A stretch of DNA of 64,000 nucleotides from Lachnospiraceae bacterium (GTDB lineage Bacteria > Bacillota > Clostridia > Lachnospirales > Bianqueaceae): assembly GCA_022794035.1 (NCBI GenBank), contig JAAWDX010000010.1:62001-126000 (forward strand). The letters run 5' to 3'. Positions 1 through 9,470 of this stretch are shown piece after piece. Within the stretch, counting starts at the first letter, position 1. The number at the start of each line of letters is the position of its first letter. The position numbers and the translations under genes are program-made. The notes beneath the pieces were generated by a model. It was not told the origin of the DNA and did no database searches. It worked only from the letters and a program-made list of their open reading frames with translations.

Positions 1-776
1 TTGCCCTCAGTGGCAGCGCTGGCTTTGATCTGTATTATCAAGCAGAGGGCAAGGAGCGCTATGGCGGTACGTTTATGCCGCCGTTTGATCTGCAGACCTC
101 GTATGAAGCGATTTTGGAGCTGCCGGACGAAGCCGCCGAGCGGGAAATAACGGTCAATTTTCCGCTTTACAGCGGTGTAAGGAGGCTGCAGATTGGTCTG
201 AAGGCAGGCTGCCGCATCAGGAGGACGCAGGGGTACGCCCATGGGCCGGCGGTGTTTTATGGCTCCTCGATTACGCAGGGCGGATGTGCTTCGCGGCCGG
301 GCAATGCCTATCAGAGTATTTTATCGCGCATGCTGGGGATGGATTTTTGGAATCTGGGCTTTTCGGGCAGTGCGAAGGGTGAGGAGGCGATGGGAGCGTA
401 TCTGGCAGGGCTCCCGATGGCGGCGTTTGTGTATGACTATGATCATAATGCGCCGAGCCCCGAGCATTTGCAGAGGACGCATGCTCGGATGTTTTTGCAG
501 ATTCGCGAGAGACAGCCGGAGCTGCCCGTGATCATGCTTTCGCGTCCTAAGCCGGAGCTGAATGAAGAGGAGCAGGCGCGGCGGGCGGTGATCTATGCGA
601 CATATGAGGCGGCGCGGGCAAGGGGCGACCGCCATGTGTACTGGATCGACGGCAGTGAGCTGCTGCAGCGTTTTGGCGGAGACAGCGGGACGGTGGATGG
701 CTGTCATCCGAATGATCTGGGCTTTATGTGCATGGCAGAGGGGCTCAGAGAGGTGCTGCAGAGCGTGTTGTCATAA
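1..776 (+). CDS. SGNH/GDSL-type hydrolase, 3' part
   Basis: The reading frame is open from base 3, so the true start lies before the window; the first internal ATG is at 75. The visible 258 residues are the C-terminal part of an SGNH hydrolase: a non-catalytic beta-rich segment, then the block I motif YGSSITQGG (likely nucleophile Ser at 267-269), the block II-like NLGFSGSAKG, and the C-terminal DGCHPND with the Asp/His pair at 696-707. Such enzymes usually remove acetyl or other acyl groups from sugars or lipids; the substrate cannot be read here. It converges on the LysR gene. A signal peptide cannot be judged because the N-terminus is missing. Confidence 0.85.
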   Translation, partial: ALSGSAGFDLYYQAEGKERYGGTFMPPFDLQTSYEAILELPDEAAEREITVNFPLYSGVRRLQIGLKAGCRIRRTQGYAHGPAVFYGSSITQGGCASRPGNAYQSILSRMLGMDFWNLGFSGSAKGEEAMGAYLAGLPMAAFVYDYDHNAPSPEHLQRTHARMFLQIRERQPELPVIMLSRPKPELNEEEQARRAVIYATYEAARARGDRHVYWIDGSELLQRFGGDSGTVDGCHPNDLGFMCMAEGLREVLQSVLS

Positions 777-794
777 GAAGATAAGAGAGGGCTG

Positions 795-1682
795 TCAGTG
801 CTGGGAGAAGATACAGGAATCCAGTCTTTGCAGAAACTTTTCAGAGGCTTTGGTGAGGACCTGGTATTTTTTCCAGATGATGTGCATGCCGGCCTTGAGG
901 GTTGGTTTTAAGGGGCGAAAGCAGAGATTGCTTTCGCCGGAAACATTGATCAGCTTGTCGAAGCTGATGGCGTAGCCCATGCCCTCGTCGACCATGAGGG
1001 AGCCGTTAAAGAGCAGGTTATAGGTTGCAACAATATGCAGCTCTTCTTGAGGGCAGGGAAAGAAATCGCGGAAGTTTTCATTTTGAAAAGCCTGCCGGGA
1101 GAGAATGAGTGGTTGATCCAGCAAGTCATCAGCAGTGATGGCTTCTTTTTTTGCTAAAGGAGCATCGCGCCGCATGATGACGCCCCAAGTGTCCTGATAG
1201 GGGACGGGCAGGACTTCATATTTGCCAGTGTCTACCTCGCCGAATACAAGTCCGAAATCAATGAGGCCCCGATCCAGATCCTCCGTGACCGTGACGCTGT
1301 CGCCGCTGACAATATGAAGGCGGACAAGCGGATATTGTTTTTGCAGGCACTGCATGGCTCTGGCCAGATAGCGGACGCTGTCGGTCTCGCCGGCGCCGAT
1401 GGTGATATCGCCGGCAATGATATCATCAGACAGCGAGATCTCATCCTCAGCCTTTTGAACCAGCTCCATGATCTCCTTGGCGCGCTTGCGCAGGATCATG
1501 CCTTCCTCGGTGAGCGTGATTTTGCGGTTTCCGCGGATAAAAAGCTCTTTTCCCAGCTCTGTTTCCAGATCCTTCAGCTGGCGGGACAGCGTGGGCTGGG
1601 AAAGGTGGAGCGAGGCGGCGGCGCCGGAGATGCTTTGCTCCCGGGCAACGGCCAGAAAATATTGCAGGACTCGGAGCTCCAT
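795..1682 (-). CDS. LysR-family transcriptional regulator
   Basis: This 295-aa protein has the LysR layout. An N-terminal winged helix-turn-helix (about residues 1-60, with the typical LSQPTLSRQLKDLE recognition region) is followed by a periplasmic-binding-protein-like effector domain (about 90-290). The start ATG at 1680-1682 has a strong AGGAGGT site just upstream. It is divergent from the small gene plus DUF3737 pair at 1834, and the roughly 150-bp intergenic region carries a promoter for each direction, so that pair is the natural regulatory target (inference). The effector is unknown. Confidence 0.93.
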   Translation of the reverse strand: MELRVLQYFLAVAREQSISGAAASLHLSQPTLSRQLKDLETELGKELFIRGNRKITLTEEGMILRKRAKEIMELVQKAEDEISLSDDIIAGDITIGAGETDSVRYLARAMQCLQKQYPLVRLHIVSGDSVTVTEDLDRGLIDFGLVFGEVDTGKYEVLPVPYQDTWGVIMRRDAPLAKKEAITADDLLDQPLILSRQAFQNENFRDFFPCPQEELHIVATYNLLFNGSLMVDEGMGYAISFDKLINVSGESNLCFRPLKPTLKAGMHIIWKKYQVLTKASEKFLQRLDSCIFSQH

Positions 1683-1713
1683 GGAATTACCTCCTGTATT
1701 GAATGTTAAGATA

Positions 1714-1742
1714 GGTATATCAAATTATACTATAGATGTCAA
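1714..1742 (-). promoter_or_regulatory. SigA-type promoter of the LysR gene
   Basis: On the minus strand TTGACA (1742-1737), a 17-bp spacer and TATACC (1719-1714) lie about 30 bp before the LysR start. Confidence 0.7.
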
Positions 1743-1769
1743 GCATGGCTAGCTATGTAATATGAGTAT

Positions 1770-1798
1770 TTGCTATTTTACTTAAAATGACGTATAGT
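1770..1798 (+). promoter_or_regulatory. Promoter of the DUF3737 pair
   Basis: TTGCTA (1770-1775), 17 bp and TATAGT (1793-1798) precede the 86-aa gene. It sits about 30 bp from the divergent LysR promoter, an arrangement that suits shared control by LysR. Confidence 0.6.
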
Positions 1799-1833
1799 GT
1801 ACATGGAAATCTAGCAGAAAGAGACGCAGAGCG

Positions 1834-2094
1834 ATGAAGGATAAAAAGGACGAGAGAGCCATCCTGCAAAATTTGGAGGATGCAGGCTGCAGCAAGGAAA
1901 TGATGCAGGCATTTATGCAGGAGCTTAGAGAAGGGCAGCTTCGGGAGGGTCTGGAAAAGCTGAGCCTTCACAGGCGCTTTTTGCTGGAGGGCATTCATAG
2001 GGAGCAGAAGCAGATTGAATGCCTTGACTATTTGGTATATTGCTTGGAAAAAGAGCAGAAACAGAACGATATAAAGAAAGGCGGACAGCGATGA
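1834..2094 (+). CDS. Small helical protein (86 aa), unknown function
   Basis: I do not recognise a named domain. The 86 residues are charged and predicted helical, rich in Glu, Lys and Gln, with no membrane segment or signal peptide. Its stop overlaps the start of the DUF3737 gene (ATGA at 2091-2094), so the two are translationally coupled and probably act together. It reads like the short helical tail found after many regulators. It is preceded by a good promoter but only a weak ribosome-binding site (AGAGACGCAGAG). Confidence 0.75.
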   Translation: MKDKKDERAILQNLEDAGCSKEMMQAFMQELREGQLREGLEKLSLHRRFLLEGIHREQKQIECLDYLVYCLEKEQKQNDIKKGGQR

Positions 2095-2924
2095 ATATCA
2101 TTCAAAATCAAACCTTTGACGAGGAAAGAGCTTTGTATGCGGCTCAGGATCTGATCGTAAAAAACTGTAATTTCGATGGGCCTGCTGATGGAGAAAGCGC
2201 ATTTAAAGAAGGAAGAAACATTAGGGTAGAGCAGGGCTTTTTAAATCTGCGCTATCCATTTTGGCATGATGAAGGGCTCACTATTGTATCATCAGAGATG
2301 ACGGAGCTTTGCCGGGCGGCGCTATGGTATTCGCATGGCATTGAAATCCGCGATACCAAGCTGCACGGCATCAAAGCGCTGCGGGAGTGCAGCCGCGTGA
2401 AGATGTATGACTGTGACCTGATTTCTCCGGAATTTGGTTGGTCGGTGCATGATATAGAAATGCATAACTGTACGGCGCAGAGCGAGTATTTTATGCTGCG
2501 CTCGGATCACCTGCAGTTTCATGATGTAAAGCTAAACGGAAAGTATTCTTTTCAGTATATCGAGGATTCTGTATTTGAGGACTGCGTGCTGGATACCAAG
2601 GATGCCTTTTGGCATGCAAAAAATGTCGTGGTCAGAAACAGCATTGTGAAGGGCGAATATCTGGCCTGGTACAGTGAAAACCTTACATTTGAAAATTGTA
2701 AAATCATTGGCACGCAGCCGCTGTGCTACTGCAAGGGGCTGCGCCTGATCGACTGTGAAATGGTGGATACCGACCTGAGCTTTGAGCGTTCTGCAGTCGA
2801 GGCTACGCTCACGGCGCCGATCATCAGTATTAAAAACCCATTAAGCGGGCATATCTATGTGCCTGCTGTGGGCGAGGTGATCATGGATATGGAGGAAGCA
2901 AAGGGTGAGGTCATCTGCGGATGA
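2091..2924 (+). CDS. DUF3737 family protein
   Basis: A 277-aa protein starting at the ATG that overlaps the previous stop. The frame stays open upstream to 2040, but the overlap start and the MNIIQNQTFDEERALY opening fit the family. The body is a repetitive right-handed beta-helix pattern: short runs of the type (F/V)(E/R)(D/N)C with regularly spaced Cys and Asn, as in pentapeptide- or pectate-lyase-like solenoids. DUF3737 is widespread in Firmicutes and Bacteroides, without an established function. It is cytoplasmic by the absence of a signal peptide. Confidence 0.9.
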   Translation: MNIIQNQTFDEERALYAAQDLIVKNCNFDGPADGESAFKEGRNIRVEQGFLNLRYPFWHDEGLTIVSSEMTELCRAALWYSHGIEIRDTKLHGIKALRECSRVKMYDCDLISPEFGWSVHDIEMHNCTAQSEYFMLRSDHLQFHDVKLNGKYSFQYIEDSVFEDCVLDTKDAFWHAKNVVVRNSIVKGEYLAWYSENLTFENCKIIGTQPLCYCKGLRLIDCEMVDTDLSFERSAVEATLTAPIISIKNPLSGHIYVPAVGEVIMDMEEAKGEVICG

Positions 2925-2950
2925 GTCGCCCGCCCAAAGGGAACAAAAAA

Positions 2951-2990
2951 GCCAGTGCGCATCCTATTGACGCGTACTGGCTTTTTCTTT
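2951..2990. terminator. Bidirectional intrinsic terminator
   Basis: GCCAGTGCGC pairs with GCGTACTGGC across a 10-nt loop. A-runs precede it and T-runs follow, so it can end both the DUF3737 transcript and the convergent mrp operon. Confidence 0.85.
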
Positions 2991-3000
2991 GTATTGACAT

Positions 3001-5004
3001 TTATGAAAAGATCATATAGAGCAGAGTAATGCCAATGCCGATGCAGGCCATGATCAGGGAGAACGAGAAATTTCCGAAGATCTGCCGTGTGGTACGGCTA
3101 AAGGCCTCCGAATTGCGGGCAAAGGTAATGGCCGTTTCATGCTGCTTATAAGGATCATCCGAATCCCCCTCCACATTCGCGCGCGCGCGGTCGGACAGAG
3201 AGCCCAGATAGTAGGCAAAGCGGTGATGCGCAATCGGGGAAACATGGCTGCGCACCTCGTGAAACAGCGTACGGCGCAGAAAGATGATGAGCAGATCCGG
3301 CAGATCACAGAGGATCCGGCAAAGACCGCCTAAAAGCGAGGGGATCAGGCGCAGCAGCACTGGGATATAAACAAAGCGTTCCAGATCCAAAAATTTGGGC
3401 CAGCGGTCCACATAGACGCCTTTTTTCATCAGGCACAGGCGCACAACGCCAAAGTACAGGAGGCATCCGATGCTGATTGAGATCAGCGCCCCTTTCAGGT
3501 TCTCGAAGGAAAAATAGGCGATGCCGGAAAGCGCCTCATGGCTGCCAAAGAAGGGCATGGAAGCGGTGGCAAGAGGGTCCATCGTAAGCTGGGGCAGGAG
3601 GCCCAGGACCGGGATCGCCAGCGCCGGCAGCAGCAGGGCGGCCATGCTCAGCTTGGTCATATAGGGGCCGCGAGCGGCTTCCGGCTTTGCCGGCTGGTCG
3701 ATAAAGAGCACGACAAAGAGTTTGATCATATAGGCGACCGTGAGTCCGCCGCTCAGCAAAAAGAGCCATTCAGCGGCAGAGTACCAGCCAGAGGCGGCTG
3801 TGCCCATGTAGTGCAGCAGCGCTTCGTGCAGCAGGGTCTTGCTGATGTAGCCGCTGAAAAGCGGAACGCCGCCAAGGCCGAGCGCGGCGCAGAGATAGGC
3901 GATCAGCAGCGCCGGCTTTCTGCGGCCGCAGCCGCGGATGTCATTGAGATTCAGGCTGCCGGTATTTAGCATGACGATGCCGGCCAGCGTGAACAGCACC
4001 TGTTTAAACAGCGTGTGGTTGATCATATGCAGCACAGCGCCGCCGGCCGCCAGCAGGCTGTGCTCGCCGAGCAGGCTTACGCAGGCCAGACCGAAGATCA
4101 CAAAGCCCATCTGACTCATAGAAGAGCAGGCCAGCGTGCGTTTGAGATTGACCGAAAAGAGGGCCAGCACGCCGCCGATCACCATGGTGGCGATCGAAAG
4201 GACGAGCAGAATGTTGCCCCACAGCACGCCGCCGGCAAGGCCGGCAAAGAGGTTTACGGTAACGAGCGCGATGCCGTAAATGCCAGTCTTTACGATAATA
4301 CCGGAGAGCAGAGCGCTCGCCGGGGCCGGAGCCACCGGATGGGCGGCAGGCAGCCAGGTGTGCAGCGGGAACATGCCGGCCTTAGCGCCGAAGCCGGCCA
4401 GCATGCAGAGTCCGGCGGGCAGCAGGGCGCGCACGGAGAGGGGCTCACAGGCAGCGCGCAGCGCAGCAAGCTCCAGCGTGCCAGTCTGCTGATAGAGCAG
4501 GACGAGACCCATCAAAATGGCGAGGCCACCAATGACGCCATAGGTGAGATAGCTGGCGGCAGCACGCAGCGCAGCAGAGTCCTCTTCATGAGCGACGAGC
4601 ACATAAGAGGAAAAGGACATAAATTCAAAGCAGATCCAGGTTGTGACCAGATTGGCGGACAGAAAGACGCCCATCGTGCCGGCCAGCGTGAGCAGCAGGA
4701 AGGCATAATAGCGGCCGAGCCGGTGCAGCTGCCGGCCGTATTCCTTAGAAAACAGGCCGGAGAGGAGCCAGGCAGCCCCTGTCAAAAAGGCGTAGATTGC
4801 ACGAAAGCCGTCCAGCCGCAAATGCAGGCCTCCGAGCAGAATGGGAGAAACCATTAGCTCCAGGGGCTGGATGCAGCATAAAAGGGCTGTGAGAGCGGCT
4901 TCGGCAAAGAGAAGGGCAATCAGCAGCCATGGCTTTGGAAAGCGATAGGAAAGGCCGGCGCCCAGTATGGGCAAGATCAGTAAAGCAAGCAGCATCAATT
5001 CCAT
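3001..5004 (-). CDS. NuoL/MrpA-like proton-conducting subunit, last gene of the mrp operon
   Basis: A 667-aa polytopic membrane protein of the complex I/Mrp proton-channel family. It shows the family hallmarks: the conserved Glu in WICFEFMSFSSY and the Lys and His of GFGAKAGMFPLHTWLPAAHP, followed by PASALLSGIIVKTG. About 150 extra C-terminal residues include two further hydrophobic stretches and a long polar segment, recalling the extended C-termini of NuoL/HyfB proteins. The open frame reaches 5109, but the ATG at 5004 has an AGGAGGTACC site and does not overlap the upstream gene. It is the fourth paralogue of this family in the operon. Confidence 0.9.
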   Translation of the reverse strand: MELMLLALLILPILGAGLSYRFPKPWLLIALLFAEAALTALLCCIQPLELMVSPILLGGLHLRLDGFRAIYAFLTGAAWLLSGLFSKEYGRQLHRLGRYYAFLLLTLAGTMGVFLSANLVTTWICFEFMSFSSYVLVAHEEDSAALRAAASYLTYGVIGGLAILMGLVLLYQQTGTLELAALRAACEPLSVRALLPAGLCMLAGFGAKAGMFPLHTWLPAAHPVAPAPASALLSGIIVKTGIYGIALVTVNLFAGLAGGVLWGNILLVLSIATMVIGGVLALFSVNLKRTLACSSMSQMGFVIFGLACVSLLGEHSLLAAGGAVLHMINHTLFKQVLFTLAGIVMLNTGSLNLNDIRGCGRRKPALLIAYLCAALGLGGVPLFSGYISKTLLHEALLHYMGTAASGWYSAAEWLFLLSGGLTVAYMIKLFVVLFIDQPAKPEAARGPYMTKLSMAALLLPALAIPVLGLLPQLTMDPLATASMPFFGSHEALSGIAYFSFENLKGALISISIGCLLYFGVVRLCLMKKGVYVDRWPKFLDLERFVYIPVLLRLIPSLLGGLCRILCDLPDLLIIFLRRTLFHEVRSHVSPIAHHRFAYYLGSLSDRARANVEGDSDDPYKQHETAITFARNSEAFSRTTRQIFGNFSFSLIMACIGIGITLLYMIFS

Positions 5005-5018
5005 AGCAGGGTACCTCC

Positions 5019-6488
5019 TTAAAATGTTCCCTGCGCAATGGCAGAGACTAAACGCAGAAAAGGCTGCGGGTGGATGCCCATCACGAGGACGAGCACAGCA
5101 AACAGACAAAGGGGCAGCAGCATGCGCCAGCCAGATTCCTTAGGAATGGGCAGGCCGGGCAGCATCTGCAGCGGTGAAAAGAAGGCGCGGATGCTGATCG
5201 AGAGCATATAGAGCGCTGTCAGCAGCGCGGAAAGCAGCAGGATGCAGACGCCAATCAGAGGAAGCACACCGCCTGTCTGCAGGGCTGCCTCTGCCAGCTG
5301 CCATTTGCTGATAAAGCCGGCAAACAGCGGGATACCCGTCAGGCCAAGGCCGGCGATCGTCAGAGCGGCAAAGGTAACCGGCATTTTACGTCCCAGGCCG
5401 TCCAGCTGGAAGATGTATTCGCGGCCGGATTTATGAATGGCTGAGCCGGCGCTCAAAAAGCCAAGGATCTTCATTACGGAATGAAAAAGCAGATGCAAAA
5501 GACCGGCGGCCATGCCGATCGGGTTCATCATGGTGATGCCGAAAAGAATATAGGATAGATTGCTGACCGTTGAGTAGGCCAGACGGCGCTTAAAGTGACG
5601 CTCTTTGAGCGCCATGGAGGAGCCAAAGAGAATCGTGAAGATGACCAGTCCCATCACGGTGTACTGCGCCCAGGTGCCGGCCAGCAGCTCCGTGCCGTAG
5701 CAATAATACGTAAGGCGCGTGATGGCAAACACGCCGGCCTTGACGACGGCGACGGCATGCAGCAGCGCGGTGACCGGGGTGGGGGCCACGCCTGCCGTGG
5801 GCAGCCAGCTATGCAGCGGAAATACGGCAGCCTTTACGCCAAACCCCATAAAGGAGATCACATAGACGATGAGAAGCGTGCTCAGGCGGTTGGTACCCAG
5901 GCTGGGATTCACATCGCCGCCCAGTACAAAGGCCGTAGAGCCGCTGTATACAATGACAAATACCAGCCCCAGAAAGGCGAGCGCAGAGCCGCCCAGCGAG
6001 AAATACAGGTATTTCCGTCCGGCATACATGGCGTCATGTCCGAGCTCATGAATGACCAGCGGCAGCGTGACGAGCGTGAGCAGCTCATAAAAGAGGTACA
6101 TCGTGAGCATGTTGGCGCTGAGCGCCACGCCCAGCGTGATGCCGTAGGTCATGGTAAAAAACATAAAGAAGGAATTCTGCCGGTGCTCGCGCTCCATGTA
6201 TTCGAAGGCATAGAGCGTCACCAGAGGCCAGAGGCAGGAGATCATGCCGGCAAACAGGCAGCCCAGACCGTCCAGCGTAAAGCTGATATTAAGATTCTGG
6301 GTGAACTGCAGCAGGATGAAGCTGCCGGAGGGTCGGTTTAGGATGAGCAGCCAGACGAGCAGTGTAGTGAGCAGCGTGACCGCCAGCGTGTAAATGCGGC
6401 GCAGGCGAACATGATTTTGTATGAAGTAGATGCCGATGCCGCCTGCCAGTGGCAGCAGGATGGCAATGAATAAAAATGCAGCATGCAT
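5019..6488 (-). CDS. NuoM/MrpD-like proton-conducting subunit (third copy)
   Basis: This 489-aa membrane protein has around 14 hydrophobic segments and the proton-channel core: FYELLTLVTLPLVIHE with its Glu, FGVKAAVFPLHSWLPTAGV with the Lys and His, and a later TGIPLFAGFISKW loop. The start at 6488 is preceded by AGGAGGTTCTCTC. It lies 12 nt after the previous gene and 14 nt before the next, within one operon. It is closely related to its neighbours, suggesting duplication within the cluster (inference). Confidence 0.92.
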   Translation of the reverse strand: MHAAFLFIAILLPLAGGIGIYFIQNHVRLRRIYTLAVTLLTTLLVWLLILNRPSGSFILLQFTQNLNISFTLDGLGCLFAGMISCLWPLVTLYAFEYMEREHRQNSFFMFFTMTYGITLGVALSANMLTMYLFYELLTLVTLPLVIHELGHDAMYAGRKYLYFSLGGSALAFLGLVFVIVYSGSTAFVLGGDVNPSLGTNRLSTLLIVYVISFMGFGVKAAVFPLHSWLPTAGVAPTPVTALLHAVAVVKAGVFAITRLTYYCYGTELLAGTWAQYTVMGLVIFTILFGSSMALKERHFKRRLAYSTVSNLSYILFGITMMNPIGMAAGLLHLLFHSVMKILGFLSAGSAIHKSGREYIFQLDGLGRKMPVTFAALTIAGLGLTGIPLFAGFISKWQLAEAALQTGGVLPLIGVCILLLSALLTALYMLSISIRAFFSPLQMLPGLPIPKESGWRMLLPLCLFAVLVLVMGIHPQPFLRLVSAIAQGTF

Positions 6489-6500
6489 GAGAGAACCTCC

Positions 6501-7952
6501 TTACATCAGCACCGAAGCCAGATAGGAGACCAAAGGCTCGGTGAAAATCCCCAGCAGCAGGCTGAGCACTGTGACGACAAATAGGGGCAGCAGCATCTGC
6601 CACGAGGCCTCGCAGCGCTCGGACCGGGCATAACCGGGACCGGGCAGAAAGCCACGCAGAGAGATGGGCAGCAGATAGCCCGCTGTTAGCAGGGCGGAGA
6701 TCAAGAGAATGACCGGCGCAATGTAGGAAAGGGCACCCAGATCCGCATTTAAAGCGCCGATGCAGAGAAACCATTTGCTCACAAAGCCGCCCGTGGGCGG
6801 AATACCGACGAGGGCTAAGGAAAGAATGGTGAAGCAAAGCATCGTCCAGGGCATTTTTTTGCCGATACCGGGGAGTTCATCGACGGTGACGGCGCCTGTT
6901 TGAAAGATGATCGCGCCGGCCGTCATGAACAGGCCGGATTTGATGAGTGCATGGAAAATGCTGTGCAGCAGCGCGCCGGTCGCTCCACCCTCGGTGAAGC
7001 AGCTGAGGCCCAGCAGGATATAGGAAACCTGGCTGACCGTCGAATAGGCCAGGCGCTTTTTGAGGCGTTTTTCGCGATAGGCCATCATCGAGCCTAAGAA
7101 AATGGTGAGCAGCGCCAGAACCATCCACGCAGTCTGCACCCAGCTGCCGCGCAGAAAGTCGGGGCTGAACAAAAAGTAGCTGGTACGGATGCAGCAGAGC
7201 ACGCCGGCTTTGACGATGAGGGCGGAGAGCAGGGCGCTGGCCGGAGCCGGCGCTACCGGATGGGCCGAGGGCAGCCAGCCGTGCAGAGGATAGAGACCGC
7301 ATTTAGCGCCAAAGCCAAGCAGCATGCAAAAGGCCGCTGTCAGCAGGAGCGCGCGGTGCTGCTCTATAGCAGAGGCATCGAGCACCCCGCCTAAGGTAAA
7401 GCTGAGCGTGTCTGCATAATGCGCGAGCAGAAAAATGCCGAATAGGGCGAGAAAGGCGCCGGCAATCGAATAGAATAGATATTTGAGGCTGGCGCGGACC
7501 GCCTCCGGCTTTTGATTATGAAGCACCAAAGGAAAGGTCGACAATGTTATGAGCTCAAAGGACAGATACAGGGTGAGCACATTTTCTGCAAAATCAAGGG
7601 CCAGCGTAAAGGCAAGCGCCAGCAGATAGAAGCAGAAAAAACGGTCCTCCCGCTCCTCGTGCTGCATATAGCGAAAGGCATAGAGGCCGATGCAGAGCCA
7701 AAGGAAGGCAGAAAACAGCGCGAAGATTCTGCCGGCCTCATCTAAGTGAAAGCGGACAGAAAGGGTATCGCTGAAGGAAAGGAGCGTCACCGCCGGCGCA
7801 CTCGCCTGCAGGGCAGCCGCCAGCACCAGGCCGGCAGTCGCCGCCAGCGTGAAAAATATGAGGCTGAGCTTAAGCGTGCGGTTTTTAAATCTCAAAACCG
7901 GCAGTAAAGCGCCTGCCATCAGCGGCAGAAAAATAGCAATCAGTAATAGCAT
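6501..7952 (-). CDS. NuoM/MrpD-like proton-conducting subunit (second copy)
   Basis: This 483-aa polytopic protein has the channel motifs YLSFELITLSTFPLVLH, GFGAKCGLYPLHGWLPSAHP and PASALLSALIVKAG, with the expected Glu, Lys and His residues. The start at 7952 has AGGAGGCTTTGTCAT ahead of it. It belongs to the same minus-strand operon. Sequence features alone do not say whether it moves H+ or Na+. Confidence 0.92.
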   Translation of the reverse strand: MLLLIAIFLPLMAGALLPVLRFKNRTLKLSLIFFTLAATAGLVLAAALQASAPAVTLLSFSDTLSVRFHLDEAGRIFALFSAFLWLCIGLYAFRYMQHEEREDRFFCFYLLALAFTLALDFAENVLTLYLSFELITLSTFPLVLHNQKPEAVRASLKYLFYSIAGAFLALFGIFLLAHYADTLSFTLGGVLDASAIEQHRALLLTAAFCMLLGFGAKCGLYPLHGWLPSAHPVAPAPASALLSALIVKAGVLCCIRTSYFLFSPDFLRGSWVQTAWMVLALLTIFLGSMMAYREKRLKKRLAYSTVSQVSYILLGLSCFTEGGATGALLHSIFHALIKSGLFMTAGAIIFQTGAVTVDELPGIGKKMPWTMLCFTILSLALVGIPPTGGFVSKWFLCIGALNADLGALSYIAPVILLISALLTAGYLLPISLRGFLPGPGYARSERCEASWQMLLPLFVVTVLSLLLGIFTEPLVSYLASVLM

Positions 7953-7970
7953 ATGACAAAGCCTCCTTTG

Positions 7971-9470
7971 TTAATGGAACAGGTTCAGACCTCTTGTGAG
8001 GAGATCCACAACTGGCTGAGACTGCAGGCCGCAGAAGAGGTTAATAAGAATAAAGCCGGAAGCAGAAAGAGCAAACAGGCCCTGCTGCTTCAAATGTACT
8101 TTTTCACCGGCATAAGGAGACTGGGGCGCCGGCGTATAGATGCGGATAATCGTACGGAAGAAATAAAGCGTATTGAGCAGCGTACTGATCGCAAGAGCGG
8201 CCATGGTAAGCACAAGCTTGCTGGGTACGACCATGGACGAGGTGGCAAACAGCAGCTTGGAGATGAAGCCCATGAGACCGGGAATGCCAATCATGGACAG
8301 GGCGCCGACCGTAAAGGCAAAGCCCGCGAGCCGGTTGCGGTGCCCCGCACCGCTTAGATCAGAAAAGCGCTTGCTGTTTCCGGAGGCAGCTTCCAGACGG
8401 GAGGCAGCCAGAAAGAGCAGGGGCTTGGTGAGCGCGTGGGCCAGAATGTGAAAGATGGCGGCCAGCGTGCCGTCAACGGTGCCGAGGCCGATGCCCATAT
8501 AGATGTAGCCGATCTGAGCAGCAGAGGAAAAGGCGATCATACGGTTGATGTTATTTTCCTTGATTGCGCTCATGGAGCCGAGGATCATGCCCAGAATGCC
8601 AAATAGAAATAAGATGTTATGGATGCCGGTGCTCATAAAGATGTCAAGACCGATGACGCGGTAGATGAATTTGATCAGCACCAGAATATATCCCTTGGAG
8701 ATCAGTCCGGAAAGGATGGCGCTGGAGCTGGGCGTAGCATAGCCATAGGTATCGGGCATCCAGAAATGAAAAGGAAAACAGCCGCTTTTGATGGCGAGGC
8801 CGAGTGTGACAAGAGAGATGCACACGGTGAGCGGTACGCGGTACTGTCCGCTGAAGGCGACCAGCGCTACGGTTTCCTTAATGTTGGGAATCAAAAGATG
8901 ACCGGTAATGTTGTAGAGCATGATGATGCCGATCAGGAACAGGCCGGAGCCGAGCAGGCTGAAGATCATGTAGCGCGTAGCGGCGGCCGTGGTGCGGCCG
9001 ATCTGACGGATCATCAAAAGACCGCAAGAGGCCAGAGTCGAGATCTCAATAAACACATAGGCCGTGAAGACGTCATTGGTATAAAGCAGGGCCAGCAGCG
9101 AAACCTGAACGAGGTTAATTAACACAAAGTAAAGATTGCGCTTGCTTTCGCGGATGTCCTCCTTGAGTTTATGATAGCCGCCAAATACCGACAGGTACAA
9201 AATGGTGCAGAAGATGACCGCGATGGCCGCCTCTAAGGGACCAACGGAGATCTCGTTGCCCCAGGGCGCCGGAAAATGCCCCATCTGATAGACAAAGGGC
9301 GCATCCAGATACTGCGTATAGACGAATACGCAGGCTGTCATGGCCGTGACGACCAGACCCATGACGGCATATAGCCGTTTTGCCCATTTGGCGCTGATAA
9401 TCGAGCTGATAACCGAGCAGAGCAGCGAGAGAACAATGGTAAAGAGAGGAAAGTTTCGCATAAAATCCAT
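7971..9470 (-). CDS. mrpD: MrpD-like antiporter subunit (first copy)
   Basis: This 499-aa membrane protein directly follows mrpC, which is the usual position of mrpD. It carries YVFIEISTLASCGLLM with its Glu, GLAIKSGCFPFHFWMPDTY with the Lys and His, and SSSAILSGLISKGY. A GGAGGGAAGCAATAA site precedes the start. In Mrp complexes MrpD forms one of the two ion-translocating units. The three paralogues that follow it are what make this operon unusual. Confidence 0.92.
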   Translation of the reverse strand: MDFMRNFPLFTIVLSLLCSVISSIISAKWAKRLYAVMGLVVTAMTACVFVYTQYLDAPFVYQMGHFPAPWGNEISVGPLEAAIAVIFCTILYLSVFGGYHKLKEDIRESKRNLYFVLINLVQVSLLALLYTNDVFTAYVFIEISTLASCGLLMIRQIGRTTAAATRYMIFSLLGSGLFLIGIIMLYNITGHLLIPNIKETVALVAFSGQYRVPLTVCISLVTLGLAIKSGCFPFHFWMPDTYGYATPSSSAILSGLISKGYILVLIKFIYRVIGLDIFMSTGIHNILFLFGILGMILGSMSAIKENNINRMIAFSSAAQIGYIYMGIGLGTVDGTLAAIFHILAHALTKPLLFLAASRLEAASGNSKRFSDLSGAGHRNRLAGFAFTVGALSMIGIPGLMGFISKLLFATSSMVVPSKLVLTMAALAISTLLNTLYFFRTIIRIYTPAPQSPYAGEKVHLKQQGLFALSASGFILINLFCGLQSQPVVDLLTRGLNLFH

